This document shows positions 15,758 through 24,536 of a stretch of 64,000 nt of DNA, piece by piece. A model generated the notes under the pieces. The model had not been told where the DNA came from and searched no databases. It was given only the letters and a program-made list of their open reading frames with translations. A program made the position numbers and the translations under genes. The stretch is from Bradyrhizobium algeriense (GTDB taxonomy: Bacteria > Pseudomonadota > Alphaproteobacteria > Rhizobiales > Xanthobacteraceae): assembly GCF_036924595.1 (NCBI RefSeq), contig NZ_JAZHRV010000001.1, positions 3,038,001 to 3,102,000 of the forward strand. The letters are read 5' to 3'. Numbering within the stretch: position 1 is the first letter of the stretch; each line of letters begins with the position of its first letter.

Positions 15758-16603
15758 ATGGCCGCGAGCCCTGCTGTCGTCGAATCCAAAAACTATCTTT
15801 CGCGCTTCGGGACGCTGGCGTGGCTGTCGCTGGCGCAGCTCGTGCGCTCGCCGTCGCATTCGCGCCGCGCCGAGGCGGCACGGCGGGCGGCGCGACACGT
15901 GTTGTGGCTGTCGGCTGGTCTTGGTGCAGCGATCATCGTCCTGATGTACGCGATCGACGCGTGGGAAATCGCCCAGATGCCGAAACGCGGCACGCCGTCG
16001 CTGTGGTGGGTCCGCATTCTCACCGATTTCGGCAAGGACGAATATGTGCTGGCGGTGCTGGGGGGATTGCTGATCGCGGTCGCGATCGTCTCGCCGGTCC
16101 TGCATGGCATCAGGCGCTCATTGCTGCTCGGTCTCGGAACACGGCTGCAGTTCATCTTTTGCGCCGTCGCCGTGTCCAGTCTGGTCACCGAGGTGCTGAA
16201 GTACAGCATCGGTCGCGGTCGGCCATTTGTCGGCGGCGAGGCCAATGCCTTCCACTTCTCGCACTTCGCAGGCAACCCCGCTTATTTCAGCTTTCCTTCC
16301 GGCCACGCCACGACCGCCTTTGCGCTGGCTTTCGCTGTGTCGGTCATCTGGCCCAAGGCTCGCGTTGCGATGGCAGTCTATGCCATCGTCATTGCGGCGA
16401 CCCGTCTGGTGCTGGTCGCCCACCATCCGAGTGACGTGGTTGCCGGGGCACTGGTTGGCCTCATCGGCGCGATGTTCGTGCGTTACTGGTTTGCGGCCCG
16501 CCGGCTCGGTTTTGCGATCCAGCGCGACGGCACCATTGTGTCCCTTGTAGGGCCCTCGTCCCGGCGCCTCAAAAGGGTTGCCCGCGGCGCTTTCGCCCCA
16601 TAA
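15758..16603 (+). CDS. PAP2-family membrane lipid phosphatase (LpxE/LpxF-like)
   Basis: A 281-residue membrane protein with the full PAP2 phosphatase signature: KX6RP at Lys148-Pro156 (KYSIGRGRP), PSGH at 180-183, and RX5HX3D at Arg216-His222-Asp226 (Thr replaces the usual Ser at 215). About six hydrophobic segments are visible (50-66, 95-113, 130-145, 185-200, 203-220, 227-245). Members include undecaprenyl-diphosphate phosphatases and the lipid A phosphatases LpxE and LpxF. Its place immediately after an ArnT-like transferase (TAAG then ATG) and before a polyprenyl-sugar synthase makes removal of a lipid A phosphate, ahead of glycosylation, the best inference. Undecaprenyl-diphosphate recycling is the alternative. 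Confidence 0.85.
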   Translation: MAASPAVVESKNYLSRFGTLAWLSLAQLVRSPSHSRRAEAARRAARHVLWLSAGLGAAIIVLMYAIDAWEIAQMPKRGTPSLWWVRILTDFGKDEYVLAVLGGLLIAVAIVSPVLHGIRRSLLLGLGTRLQFIFCAVAVSSLVTEVLKYSIGRGRPFVGGEANAFHFSHFAGNPAYFSFPSGHATTAFALAFAVSVIWPKARVAMAVYAIVIAATRLVLVAHHPSDVVAGALVGLIGAMFVRYWFAARRLGFAIQRDGTIVSLVGPSSRRLKRVARGAFAP

Positions 16604-16628
16604 AAGCGGACGCCGCCAGGCGGCCGAT

Positions 16629-17417
16629 ATGCCCGGTTCCGGGCCTTTCCAAACCAACCAGATGAGTGCCGATTTGACTACTTCCGACAGAGGTACTGTC
16701 GCCGTTTCCATCGTTGTGCCGGTGCGCAACGAAGCGGAGAACGTCGCGCCGCTGGTTGCGGAAATCATCGGCGCGCTCGACGGCCGGTGGGTCTACGAGA
16801 TCATCTATGTCAATGACGGCTCGACCGATGCGACCGCCGAACGGCTGGCTGATCTGATGAAGCAGCACAGTCAGCTCCGGCAACTGAAACATGCCAACTC
16901 TTGCGGCCAATCGGCGGCGGTGCGCAGCGGGGTGCGGGCCGCGCGCGGCGTCATCGTGGCCACGCTCGACGGCGACGGCCAGAATAATCCGGCGTTCCTG
17001 CCCGACTTGATCTCGGCGGTCGAAAGCGGCGGCGGCCGCGTGGGTCTTGTGGCGGGCCAGCGGGTCGGGCGCAAGGACACCGGCTTCAAGAAGCTGCAGT
17101 CGAAAATCGCCAACGGCGTGCGCAAGGCTATCCTGAGCGACGGTACCCGCGACACCGGCTGCGGGCTGAAGGCGTTTCCGCGCGAGGTGTTTCTTTCGAT
17201 GCCATACTTCGACGGACTGCATCGCTTCCTGCCGGCGCTGGTGCGCCGTGAAGGCTTCGACATCGCCTATGTCGACGTCGTCGACCGTCCGCGCCGTTCC
17301 GGCGTATCAAATTACGGCTTCTTCGACCGCCTATGGATCGGGATCATGGATCTCGCCGGCGTGTGGTGGTTGATCCGCCGCAAGAAGTCCACGCCCGCTG
17401 TCACCGAGGTTTTCTGA
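16629..17417 (+). CDS. GT2 polyprenyl-phosphate glycosyltransferase (ArnC/DPM1-like)
   Basis: A 262-residue GT-A fold glycosyltransferase of the dolichyl-phosphate-mannose-synthase type. Motifs seen are SIVVPVRNEAENV, IIYVNDGSTDATAERL, HANSCGQSAAVRSGV and TLDGDGQNNPAFLPDL (metal-binding D-x-D), with DTGCGLKAFPRE and YVDVVDRPRRSGVSNYG later. There is no long C-terminal membrane domain, unlike ArnC, so the enzyme is peripheral. It should load a sugar from a nucleotide donor onto undecaprenyl or dodecaprenyl phosphate for the ArnT-like enzyme upstream. ATG at 16629 is preferred as it follows AGGCGG; an upstream ATG at 16578 would overlap the phosphatase gene, and a third ATG lies at 16662. It overlaps the next gene by one base. 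Confidence 0.85.
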   Translation: MPGSGPFQTNQMSADLTTSDRGTVAVSIVVPVRNEAENVAPLVAEIIGALDGRWVYEIIYVNDGSTDATAERLADLMKQHSQLRQLKHANSCGQSAAVRSGVRAARGVIVATLDGDGQNNPAFLPDLISAVESGGGRVGLVAGQRVGRKDTGFKKLQSKIANGVRKAILSDGTRDTGCGLKAFPREVFLSMPYFDGLHRFLPALVRREGFDIAYVDVVDRPRRSGVSNYGFFDRLWIGIMDLAGVWWLIRRKKSTPAVTEVF

Positions 17418-17755
17418 TGTTCATCCAGTTCGGGCAGGCGCTCGGCGATTATCTCTATGACGTCTTCGTCGCCAAATTCGACTTCTGGCTGGCTTTCGGC
17501 CTGGTCGCGCAATTGCTGTTCACCGCGCGCTTCCTGGTGCAGTGGATCTCGAGTGAGCGCGCCGGGCGAAGCGTGATACCGATTGCGTTCTGGTTCTTCT
17601 CGATGGGCGGCGGGCTGATGACGCTGATCTACGGTATCGCCAAACGCGAGCCTGTGATCATCGTCGGCCAGTCGATGGCCACGATCATCTACATCAGAAA
17701 CATCATGCTGATCGTCAAGCATCGCGGCAAGGCGTCGAAGACGCTGGATCGGTGA
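17417..17755 (+). CDS. Lipid A biosynthesis N-terminal (LABN) domain membrane protein
   Basis: A 112-residue integral membrane protein. It matches the LABN domain (FDFWLAFGLVAQLLFTARFL, VQWISSERAGRSVIPIAFW, FFSMGGGLMTLIYGIAKREP) with three or four hydrophobic segments resembling small SWEET/PQ-loop folds. The domain occurs alone or fused to lipid A or polyprenyl-sugar glycosyltransferases. Its ATG shares a base with the TGA of the upstream gene, so translation is probably coupled. It may move the polyprenyl-linked sugar across the membrane or act as a scaffold for its synthase; this is inference. The stop codon abuts that of the convergent Na/Pi symporter gene with no gap. Confidence 0.85.
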   Translation: MFIQFGQALGDYLYDVFVAKFDFWLAFGLVAQLLFTARFLVQWISSERAGRSVIPIAFWFFSMGGGLMTLIYGIAKREPVIIVGQSMATIIYIRNIMLIVKHRGKASKTLDR

Positions 17756-19444
17756 TCAGGGCCGGCTGGGCGCCGGTGCCGGCAGTGCCGCCAGATCGCT
17801 CTCCGTCGAGCGATAGGCGGCCAGTTCGCCCGCGGCATCCAGCACGGGGTAGGCGACCGAGCAGATGTGCGAGTGGATGCGCCTGAGGTCGCGCAGCACG
17901 TCGAGGTGAAGCGAGGTGGTCTCGATTGTTTCGGGCCGGCCTTCGCGCAAACGGTCGAGATGCCGTTCGGTCGCGGCCAGTTCGGCATTGCGCAACGCGG
18001 CCTTCTCGACCAGAAGCTTTCGCGCCTCGTTGACGTCGCCGGACATGAAGACGCCGAACGCGATCCGAAGCGAATCCATCGTGCGCTTGTGGAAGGCGGA
18101 CAGCTCCTCGGCGCCTTCGACCGAGAACTGGAAGCGGCGCTTGATCTTCTTGGTTGCGAGCTCGCTCAGATTCTTGTCGATGATGTCGCCGATATGCTCG
18201 AGGTTGATGGCGAAGGAGACGATCTCCATCGCCCGCTGTCCCTCACGCTCGTCGAGACTGCCGCGGGTGAGTTTTGTGACGTAGAGCTTGATCGCCTCGT
18301 CGAGGCTGTCGACGCTGTTGTCCATCTGCGAGACCTGGTCGACCAGTGCCCGGTCGTTGGTCATCATCGCCGCCATCACCTTGCGCAGCATGATTTCGAC
18401 GTGATCGCCCATATGCAGGGTCTCGCGGGCGGCATCGGCCAGCGCGAGCGAGGGCGTCTCCAGCGCGCTCTCGTCGAGATAGCGCGGCCCTGACTCGCCG
18501 GCCTCCTTGACGCGCTCGGGCAGCAACCTCTTCAACAGCCGCGCCATGCCGTCGAGCAGGCCGATGAAGAGAGCTGCGGTCGCAACGTTGAAGGCGATGT
18601 GGAACAGGGCGGTTGCCTTGGCTGCATCCGGCTGCCACGAGATCAGAAGGTCCGCGATCGGCTGCAGGAACGGCGCCACCAGCAGGATGCCGGCGAGCCG
18701 GTTGACGAGGTTGCCCAGCGGCAGGCGGTAGCTGGCGGGATTGTCGCGGCGCGCGCCCTCGACGATCGGATTGATGGCGCTGCCGAGATTGGCGCCGAGC
18801 ACGAGCGCCAGCGCCGCGTAGGGCGTGACGAAATGCGCATAGGCCAGCGACATCACCAGCAGCACGCTGGCGACGCTGGAATGCACCAGCCAGGTCACGA
18901 TCGCGGCGAACAGGATGCAGAGCACGGGATCGCCGGTGATGGCATTCATGAACACGCGCACGCCCGGCGCATTCTCCGCCGGCGCCAGCGTATTGAGCAG
19001 GATGTGCAGCGCCAGCAGCATCAGGCCGAGGCCGATAAAGACGCGGCCTATGTCCTTGACACGCGAGCGCGGCCCACTGCGGAAGGCGACCAGGCCGATG
19101 ATGAACAGCACGGGGGCCACGGCCGAGATGTTGAACGACAGGATCTGCACGATCAGCGTGGTGCCGACATTGGCGCCGAGCATGATGGCGAGTGCGGGGA
19201 CGAGGCTGACGAGCCCCTCCGATGTGAATGAACTCGTGATCAGCGCCGTGGCGGTGCTGCTCTGGAGCAGGGCGGTGAGACCAAGGCCGGCGCCAATGGC
19301 GGTGAAGCGGTTGCTCAGCGCCTTCGCCAGCAACAGGCGCAGATCGGGTCCGAACGCGCGCAGGATCCCGCTGTGGACCATGTGCAGGCCCCACAGCAGC
19401 AACGCGACGCCGCCCATCAGGTCGAGAAGAACCAGACTTCCCAT
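17756..19444 (-). CDS. Na+/phosphate cotransporter family protein with PhoU-like tail
   Basis: A 562-residue protein. The N-terminal ~310 residues contain two inverted Na/Pi-cotransporter repeats with the QSSTATALITSSF signature and GANVGTTLIVQIL in the first and VHSSVASVLLVMSLAY and GANLGSAINPIVEG in the second. The C-terminal ~200 residues are charged and helical with a PhoU-like pattern (DHVEIMLRKVMAAMM, INLEHIGDIIDKNL). The family (NptA/YjbB) moves phosphate with sodium; E. coli YjbB exports phosphate. No pst or pho genes are adjacent. It converges with the lipid A cassette, so the pairing is positional and probably not functional. Confidence 0.9.
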   Translation of the reverse strand: MGSLVLLDLMGGVALLLWGLHMVHSGILRAFGPDLRLLLAKALSNRFTAIGAGLGLTALLQSSTATALITSSFTSEGLVSLVPALAIMLGANVGTTLIVQILSFNISAVAPVLFIIGLVAFRSGPRSRVKDIGRVFIGLGLMLLALHILLNTLAPAENAPGVRVFMNAITGDPVLCILFAAIVTWLVHSSVASVLLVMSLAYAHFVTPYAALALVLGANLGSAINPIVEGARRDNPASYRLPLGNLVNRLAGILLVAPFLQPIADLLISWQPDAAKATALFHIAFNVATAALFIGLLDGMARLLKRLLPERVKEAGESGPRYLDESALETPSLALADAARETLHMGDHVEIMLRKVMAAMMTNDRALVDQVSQMDNSVDSLDEAIKLYVTKLTRGSLDEREGQRAMEIVSFAINLEHIGDIIDKNLSELATKKIKRRFQFSVEGAEELSAFHKRTMDSLRIAFGVFMSGDVNEARKLLVEKAALRNAELAATERHLDRLREGRPETIETTSLHLDVLRDLRRIHSHICSVAYPVLDAAGELAAYRSTESDLAALPAPAPSRP

Positions 19445-19704
19445 GCGCTTTTCGTTCCGCCAAATCGAGTCGAGGGGTCAGGCTATCGCCTAACGAGGGG
19501 GGATCAACCCTTTAATTTGCCGAAAATTGCGCCGCGCAGGCACGTTCGAGGACCTCGGCCTTCAGCCAGGGCACCCGGTTCGGTAAACGGAGTTCGAATG
19601 CAACCGTTATATTGCGAGCCGTTGCGATAGGCCAATTCCAACAATTCTTCGGTAAAGCTGGTGCACCAACGGGTGGATCACATCTAACAAGGCCAGGGAT
19701 CGAA

Positions 19705-19950
19705 ATGTATGCGAATCGCCGCAGCAGCGAACGACGGGCGTGCAGAAGCTTTGCAAAAATACAGTTCGCGACCGGCGGGTTGCCGCGCGATTGCATGATT
19801 TCCGACATGTCGGATGGCGGGGTGAAGATCATCGCCGAATATCCCGAAATTCCTTCCGAATTTACGGTGATCTTTTCGGAGGGCAGGCCGCGTCAGTGCC
19901 GGCTGGCCTGGCGGATCGGCTGCGAACTCGGCGCGCAATTCGTCGACTAG
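19705..19950 (+). CDS. PilZ-domain protein, second copy
   Basis: An 81-residue single PilZ domain: MYANRRSSERRACRSFAKIQ supplies the RRxxxR-like head, and CMISDMSDGGVKIIAEYP supplies the D-x-S-x-x-G strand (SDMSDGG), both needed for cyclic di-GMP binding. It closes with CRLAWRIGCELGAQF. The start at 19705 follows AGGGA five bases upstream; the in-frame upstream extension is not conserved in character. The nearby tadD and cpaBCDE genes make a role in surface attachment or pilus control plausible, but this is inference. Its general layout is the same as that of the PilZ protein at 1821-2084. Confidence 0.8.
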   Translation: MYANRRSSERRACRSFAKIQFATGGLPRDCMISDMSDGGVKIIAEYPEIPSEFTVIFSEGRPRQCRLAWRIGCELGAQFVD

Positions 19951-20119
19951 GCTGCTGGGCTGCGTGGGTACGGGACGGCGCAGGCGGGGCGCAAGCGCCT
20001 GGCCGGCGCGTAGCGCGCCGCAAAGGTCACGGATTACCGCAAACATGGGTGAACTTAACCTGAGCTTAGGGTTAAGCTGTGAGTGTTCCTGGACAGTTCC
20101 CGCCGTGAGTCCCAGGTAC

Positions 20120-20947
20120 ATGCGACAGAAGTTGCTCCATCCGTCCCGCCTTGCGCGACTTCTCGCGTGCACGTCGACCCTGATCCTGGCGTTAGGGCTT
20201 GGCGCTTGCCAGACTTCAGGACTATCGGACATTACCGGTTCGATCGACGAAAAGGCTGATACCGGCCGCGCCAGCGATCCGCGCCGCGACGTCGAGCTCT
20301 ACCAGGAACGCTATCGCGCCAATCCGAAGGATACCGACGCGGCGCTGAAATACGGCAGGGCGCTGCGCGCGACGGGACAGCGGTCGCAGGCGGTTGCGGT
20401 GCTCGAACAGGCCTCCATCGCCAATCCCGGCAACAGGCTGCTGCTCGCCGCGTATGGCCGCGCGCTGGCGGACAACGGCAATTTCCAGCAGGCCTTCGAC
20501 GTGCTCGGCCGCGCCCACAGCCCCGATGATCCCGATTGGCGGTTGCTCTCGGCGCAGGGCGCGACACTGGATCAACTCGGCCGATATGAGGAGGCGCGGC
20601 AATATTATGCGAGCGCGCTGAAGATCGCGCCCGACCAGCCGTTGGTGCTGTCCAATCTCGGACTGTCCTACGTGCTTTCGAAGGACTTGCCCAAGGCCGA
20701 GGAGACGCTGCGTCGCGCCCACGGCATTGCGGCGACCGATCCGCGCGTGCGCGCCAATCTGGCGCTGGCGGTTGGCCTGCAGGGCCGTGTCGCCGATGCC
20801 GAAAAGATCGTGAAGGCCGACCTGCCGCCCGCCGAGGCTGCAGCCAACGTCGCGCTGTTGAAACAGATCCTGTCGCGGAAGGAAAAAGAGAACGCGCGCG
20901 CCGAGGCCGGGAAGATGCCGATCGCGGCCGCCGGACGCGTCGAATAG
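20120..20947 (+). CDS. tadD: TadD-like TPR lipoprotein of the Tad/Flp pilus
   Basis: A 275-residue outer-membrane-targeted lipoprotein. The signal ends in a lipobox LGAC with the acylated Cys at 30 (LILALGLGAC). Four to five TPR repeats follow: LYQERYRANPKDTDAALKYG, AVAVLEQASIANPGNRLLLA, YEEARQYYASALKIAPDQPL, SNLGLSYVLSKDLPKAEETL. TadD is the Tad pilotin-like protein required for secretin assembly. The ATG at 20120 is chosen because it starts the lipoprotein signal; earlier in-frame ATGs extend it with non-signal sequence. Here tadD is on the + strand and converges on cpaE, so it is not co-transcribed with cpaBCDE as in the usual order cpaF-tadB-tadC-tadD. Confidence 0.85.
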   Translation: MRQKLLHPSRLARLLACTSTLILALGLGACQTSGLSDITGSIDEKADTGRASDPRRDVELYQERYRANPKDTDAALKYGRALRATGQRSQAVAVLEQASIANPGNRLLLAAYGRALADNGNFQQAFDVLGRAHSPDDPDWRLLSAQGATLDQLGRYEEARQYYASALKIAPDQPLVLSNLGLSYVLSKDLPKAEETLRRAHGIAATDPRVRANLALAVGLQGRVADAEKIVKADLPPAEAAANVALLKQILSRKEKENARAEAGKMPIAAAGRVE

Positions 20948-20985
20948 AGCGTCAGCGCTCAGGGCGCTGCCGCCGTTGTTCTTGA

Positions 20986-22269
20986 TCAGGCCCTGCGAGC
21001 CTTCGTGCCCTGCAGTTTCTTGAGGATCGGCTCCAGGAACGAGACCCGGGATCGCTTGGTCACGGCATGGCCGGTCAGGCGCTGCGCCATCTGCAGGAAC
21101 ATCGCGGTGGTGCGATGCTTGGCGGAGATCTGCGCGATCATCTGACCGTTATTGGCGGCGGTGCCGAACATCTTTGAATCGAACGGAATGGCCGCGATCG
21201 GCTGGCTCTCGATCGCCTTGGCGAATTCGCGCGTGGAGATCTCCGGGCGCTTGTGCATGCCGACCTGGTTGAGGCAATAGAGCGGCGGGCGGTCGTTGGG
21301 CCGCGCCGCCTTCAGCACGTTCAGCATGTTCTTGGCGTTGCGCATGTTGGCGAGATCGGGCTCGGCCACGATCAGAATGTCGTCCGCGCCGACCAGCGTG
21401 CGCTTGGTCCATGCCGACCATTGATGGGGGACGTCGAGCACGATGCAGGGGGTGGTCATGCGCATCGTATCGAAGATCGCATCGAACGCATCGGCGCCGA
21501 AATCATAGACCTGGTCCAATGTTGCCGGCGCCGCCAGCAGGTTGAGGCGGTCGGTGCATTTCGCCAGCAGGCGCTCCATGAAGGCGGAATCCGGCCGTTC
21601 CGGTTGGAAGACGGCATTGGCGATGCCTTGAACCGGATCCTGGTTGTAATCGAGGCTGGCGGTGCCGAAGGCAAGGTCGAGATCGATCACGACGGAATCG
21701 AGCGCGAGATCGCGCGCGATCGCCCAGGCCACGTTGTGCGCGACGGTGGAGGCGCCGACGCCGCCCTTGGCGCCGACCACGGCGATGATGCGGCCGACGG
21801 CCACGGCCTCGGAGGCCGCGTAGAGACCGCAGATTGCGCGCACGACGTCGATCGGTTCGACCGGTCCGGTCACGTAGTCGCTGACGCCGCGCCGCACCAG
21901 TTCACGATAAGGCGTGACGTCGTTGGCGTTGCCGATCACGACGACGCGGGTTCCGGCGTCGCAGACGGTCGCGAGTTCGTCGAGTCCTTCGAGGATATCG
22001 CTGCCGGGCTCGGTCTCCAGCACAATGACGTTCGGCGTCGGCGCCGTATGATAGGCCTCGATGGCGGCGGCCAGGCCGCCCATGTGCACCGAAAGGTGGG
22101 CCTTGCCGAGACGGCGGTCTTCGCTCGCCGCGCGCGCCGCGGTTGCGACCGCGACGCTGGCGCAAAAGGCCTGTACCGATACGCGTGGCGCAGGCGAGAT
22201 GTATTCCTCGGGCTGCGCCGGCGTGTCGTCGATTTGATCGTCGGAGTTTTGAAAGACGCGGCTGATCAT
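20986..22269 (-). CDS. cpaE: CpaE/TadZ-type pilus localisation ATPase
   Basis: A 427-residue protein with an atypical receiver-like N-terminal domain (about residues 35-150; NVIVLETEPG, VVVIGNANDV, GVSDYVTGPV) and a MinD/ParA-type ATPase with deviant Walker A GAKGGVGAST and the Walker B-like VVIDLDLAFG. TadZ/CpaE localises the Tad secretion machine at the cell pole. The ATG at 22269 overlaps the cpaD stop by four bases (ATGA). It is the last gene of a cpaBCDE operon; the expected ATPase cpaF and platform proteins tadB and tadC do not follow. After the stop the convergent tadD ends within 40 bases. Confidence 0.92.
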   Translation of the reverse strand: MISRVFQNSDDQIDDTPAQPEEYISPAPRVSVQAFCASVAVATAARAASEDRRLGKAHLSVHMGGLAAAIEAYHTAPTPNVIVLETEPGSDILEGLDELATVCDAGTRVVVIGNANDVTPYRELVRRGVSDYVTGPVEPIDVVRAICGLYAASEAVAVGRIIAVVGAKGGVGASTVAHNVAWAIARDLALDSVVIDLDLAFGTASLDYNQDPVQGIANAVFQPERPDSAFMERLLAKCTDRLNLLAAPATLDQVYDFGADAFDAIFDTMRMTTPCIVLDVPHQWSAWTKRTLVGADDILIVAEPDLANMRNAKNMLNVLKAARPNDRPPLYCLNQVGMHKRPEISTREFAKAIESQPIAAIPFDSKMFGTAANNGQMIAQISAKHRTTAMFLQMAQRLTGHAVTKRSRVSFLEPILKKLQGTKARRA

Positions 22270-23009
22270 TTGCCTGTATCGCTGAGTTTGGCTTTGTCGG
22301 ATTCGGTATAGGTGGTCGTTGTCGCAATGCCCTTGCGATACTTTTCGAAGGCGGCATCGCGGCGCGGCGTATAGGCGGGGCTCTCGGGACGTGGCTGTTC
22401 GAGGTCGGCGGGATTGTCGATCATCGCAGCAAGGTTGCGCTGGGTGGCGCAGCCGAAATTGTGGTACGAGCGATTTTCATTGTAGGCGACGTTGTCGATG
22501 TTCGGTCCGAGGTCTTGCGGCCACAGGCCGCAAGGTCCCGCCACGGCCGTAATCTTCGGATAGCTGAGCCTGATCGTCGGCAGCGTGCGCGGATCTTCCG
22601 GCCGATAGTGACGCATCGTGATGGCGCGCGAGGGCACGCCGCCCGCCATCAGCACCGACCGGATTTCCTGGTACGAGGCCGCGGCCGCGCGCGCATTTGG
22701 CGTATCGATCGGGACGTCGGCGATGATGGCGCCGGTGCCTTCACGCACCCAGGTTTGCGCCAGGCCGATGACGTCGGTGCGTTGCGACCCGGAGAGGCCG
22801 CCGCGGGCATGACCGACGAACACCACGATGGAGCGGCTGGCCTCGGTCACTGCTATCGGATGCCGGTGGCGATAATCATCGGACACGCTGGCGGTCGTCA
22901 CGATTTCCGTGGTCTGCGGCGTGCAGGCGCCGAGCGCGGCCGAGAGGCCGAGGAGGGCGCCAAGCATGTGCAAGGCCTTGCCGCGATGGAGCGGAATTCT
23001 CGTTGTCAT
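22266..23009 (-). CDS. cpaD: CpaD pilus assembly lipoprotein
   Basis: A 247-residue CpaD family protein. The signal peptide ends in lipobox LGAC with Cys29. The body has the family features RSIVVFVGHARGGLSGSQR, PRTLPTIRLSYPKITA, GPCGLWPQDL and NFGCATQRNLAAMIDNPADL, the last being the CpaD hallmark. The ATG at 23009 is taken because it begins the lipoprotein signal; the longer frame to 23180 runs into the cpaC coding region. CpaD sits in the outer membrane with the CpaC secretin. It is cotranscribed with cpaC upstream (40 bases) and cpaE downstream (overlap). Confidence 0.92.
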   Translation of the reverse strand: MTTRIPLHRGKALHMLGALLGLSAALGACTPQTTEIVTTASVSDDYRHRHPIAVTEASRSIVVFVGHARGGLSGSQRTDVIGLAQTWVREGTGAIIADVPIDTPNARAAAASYQEIRSVLMAGGVPSRAITMRHYRPEDPRTLPTIRLSYPKITAVAGPCGLWPQDLGPNIDNVAYNENRSYHNFGCATQRNLAAMIDNPADLEQPRPESPAYTPRRDAAFEKYRKGIATTTTYTESDKAKLSDTGK

Positions 23010-23049
23010 CGTTCTGTCCTCGTCCCCACTCGGTGAACAGCTCTGCGTT

Positions 23050-24519
23050 TCAATCAATGATGAAGCCGAAATTGCCCTGGATTCCGCCGACGGGATCGAC
23101 GCGGCCGGCAACGCCGTAAATCCGGTTGATGCGCCCGAGCAACGCGGACTGCGAATCGGACGCCGGCGCGAAGCCGTCATCGGGCCGCGATAGTTCTTTT
23201 TGCGCGACCGCGCGGACGACGTAGGGTGTCACGAGAACCATCAGTTCGGTTTGGTTGTTGACGAAGTCCTGGCTGCGGAACAGCGCGCCCAAAACCGGCA
23301 ATTGATCGAGCCCCGGCAGCCCGTTGACGGCCTGCTTGGTCTGCTCCTGGATCAGGCCGGCCATCGCCACCGAGCCGCCGGAGGGTATTTCCAGCGTCGT
23401 CTCGGCACGGCGGGTCTTGATCGAGGGAATGGTTGTTCCACCGGGACCGCCAGTCAAAGCGTTTTCGGTCGAGACTTCCGACACTTCGGTCATCACCCGC
23501 AGGCTGATCCGTCCCTCAGCCAGTACGACCGGCGTGAAGTTGAGCGAGATGCCAAATTTCTTGTAGGTGACCGTTTGGACGCATCCTCCGATAACGCCCG
23601 ACGCCGACGTTTGGCAGCTCACGCCGGCCGGAATGGGAAATTCGCCGCCTGAGATAAACGTTGCGGATTCGCCTGATATCGCTGTCAGATTGGGTTCGGC
23701 GAGCGTCTTCACGACACCGGCGCTTTCCATTGCGCGCAGGGTAGCGGTGACCGATGGCAGACCAGCTTTGTTCAAAGCCGCCCCGACCAAGCCGTTCTCG
23801 GGCACGAGCGGAGCACTGTTGGCGGTGAACGGATTGTTGTTCTTGAAAACGACTGCCGCGGTGCCGTAATTCATGCTGGCACTGAGATCGACGCCCAATT
23901 GCTTGACGATGTCCCGCCGCACTTCCGCGACGGTGACCTTGAGCATCACCTGGTCGCGACCGCGAACGACGATCGAGTTGACGACCTTTTCAGCGCCGCC
24001 GACCAGCCGCGCGGCGACTTCGCCGGCCTGCTGGGCTTCGACCGGGCTCGATACCGAGCCGGTCAGCAACACGCTGTCGCCGACGCCCTCGATCTGAATC
24101 CCCGGCATCGACTGCTTCAGCGCGGCGCGCACGCCATTGAGGTCACGCTTGACCGCGATGTCGTAGGAGGCGACCTGCTGGCCGTCGGCGTCGAAAAACA
24201 CGACGTTGGTCTGGCCGACCGCGCCGCCGATGATATAGGCGCGTTGCGAGGAACGAACGACGGCGTTGGCGATCTTCGGGTCGGCGACCAGCACGTCCTT
24301 CACGTCGCGCGGCAGGTCGACGACCACGGATTTGCCGATGCCGAGCGACAGGAAGCGCATCTTGACCGGACCGATGGCGGAGGTCGTTACCGGATCCTTC
24401 TCGGGTTCGGCTGCGACGACGGGCAGCAGCGGAGCGAGCGTCAGCGCAGCGACGGCCGACAACAACAGGGTGCGCGCCGCTACGGTTCGCATCGCTGACT
24501 GATTTTCCCAAAACTTCAT
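23050..24519 (-). CDS. cpaC: CpaC outer-membrane secretin of the Tad pilus
   Basis: A 489-residue type II/IV-like secretin. After the signal peptide (RTLLLSAVAALTLAPLLPVV, then AA) come an N-terminal domain (LGIGKSVVVDLPRDVKDVLV), a BON-like segment (GVGDSVLLTGSVSSPVEAQQ) and the secretin core (VTYKKFGISLNFTPVVLAEG, VAMAGLIQEQTKQAVNGLPG, PVLGALFRSQDFVNNQTELM, VLVTPYVVRAV). The ATG at 24519 is preferred to the GTG at 24540 because AAGGACG precedes it by about six bases. It forms the pore for Flp pilin. It lies 17 bases after the cpaB stop. Confidence 0.93.
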   Translation of the reverse strand: MKFWENQSAMRTVAARTLLLSAVAALTLAPLLPVVAAEPEKDPVTTSAIGPVKMRFLSLGIGKSVVVDLPRDVKDVLVADPKIANAVVRSSQRAYIIGGAVGQTNVVFFDADGQQVASYDIAVKRDLNGVRAALKQSMPGIQIEGVGDSVLLTGSVSSPVEAQQAGEVAARLVGGAEKVVNSIVVRGRDQVMLKVTVAEVRRDIVKQLGVDLSASMNYGTAAVVFKNNNPFTANSAPLVPENGLVGAALNKAGLPSVTATLRAMESAGVVKTLAEPNLTAISGESATFISGGEFPIPAGVSCQTSASGVIGGCVQTVTYKKFGISLNFTPVVLAEGRISLRVMTEVSEVSTENALTGGPGGTTIPSIKTRRAETTLEIPSGGSVAMAGLIQEQTKQAVNGLPGLDQLPVLGALFRSQDFVNNQTELMVLVTPYVVRAVAQKELSRPDDGFAPASDSQSALLGRINRIYGVAGRVDPVGGIQGNFGFIID

Positions 24520-24536
24520 CTCGGGCGTCCTTTCGG

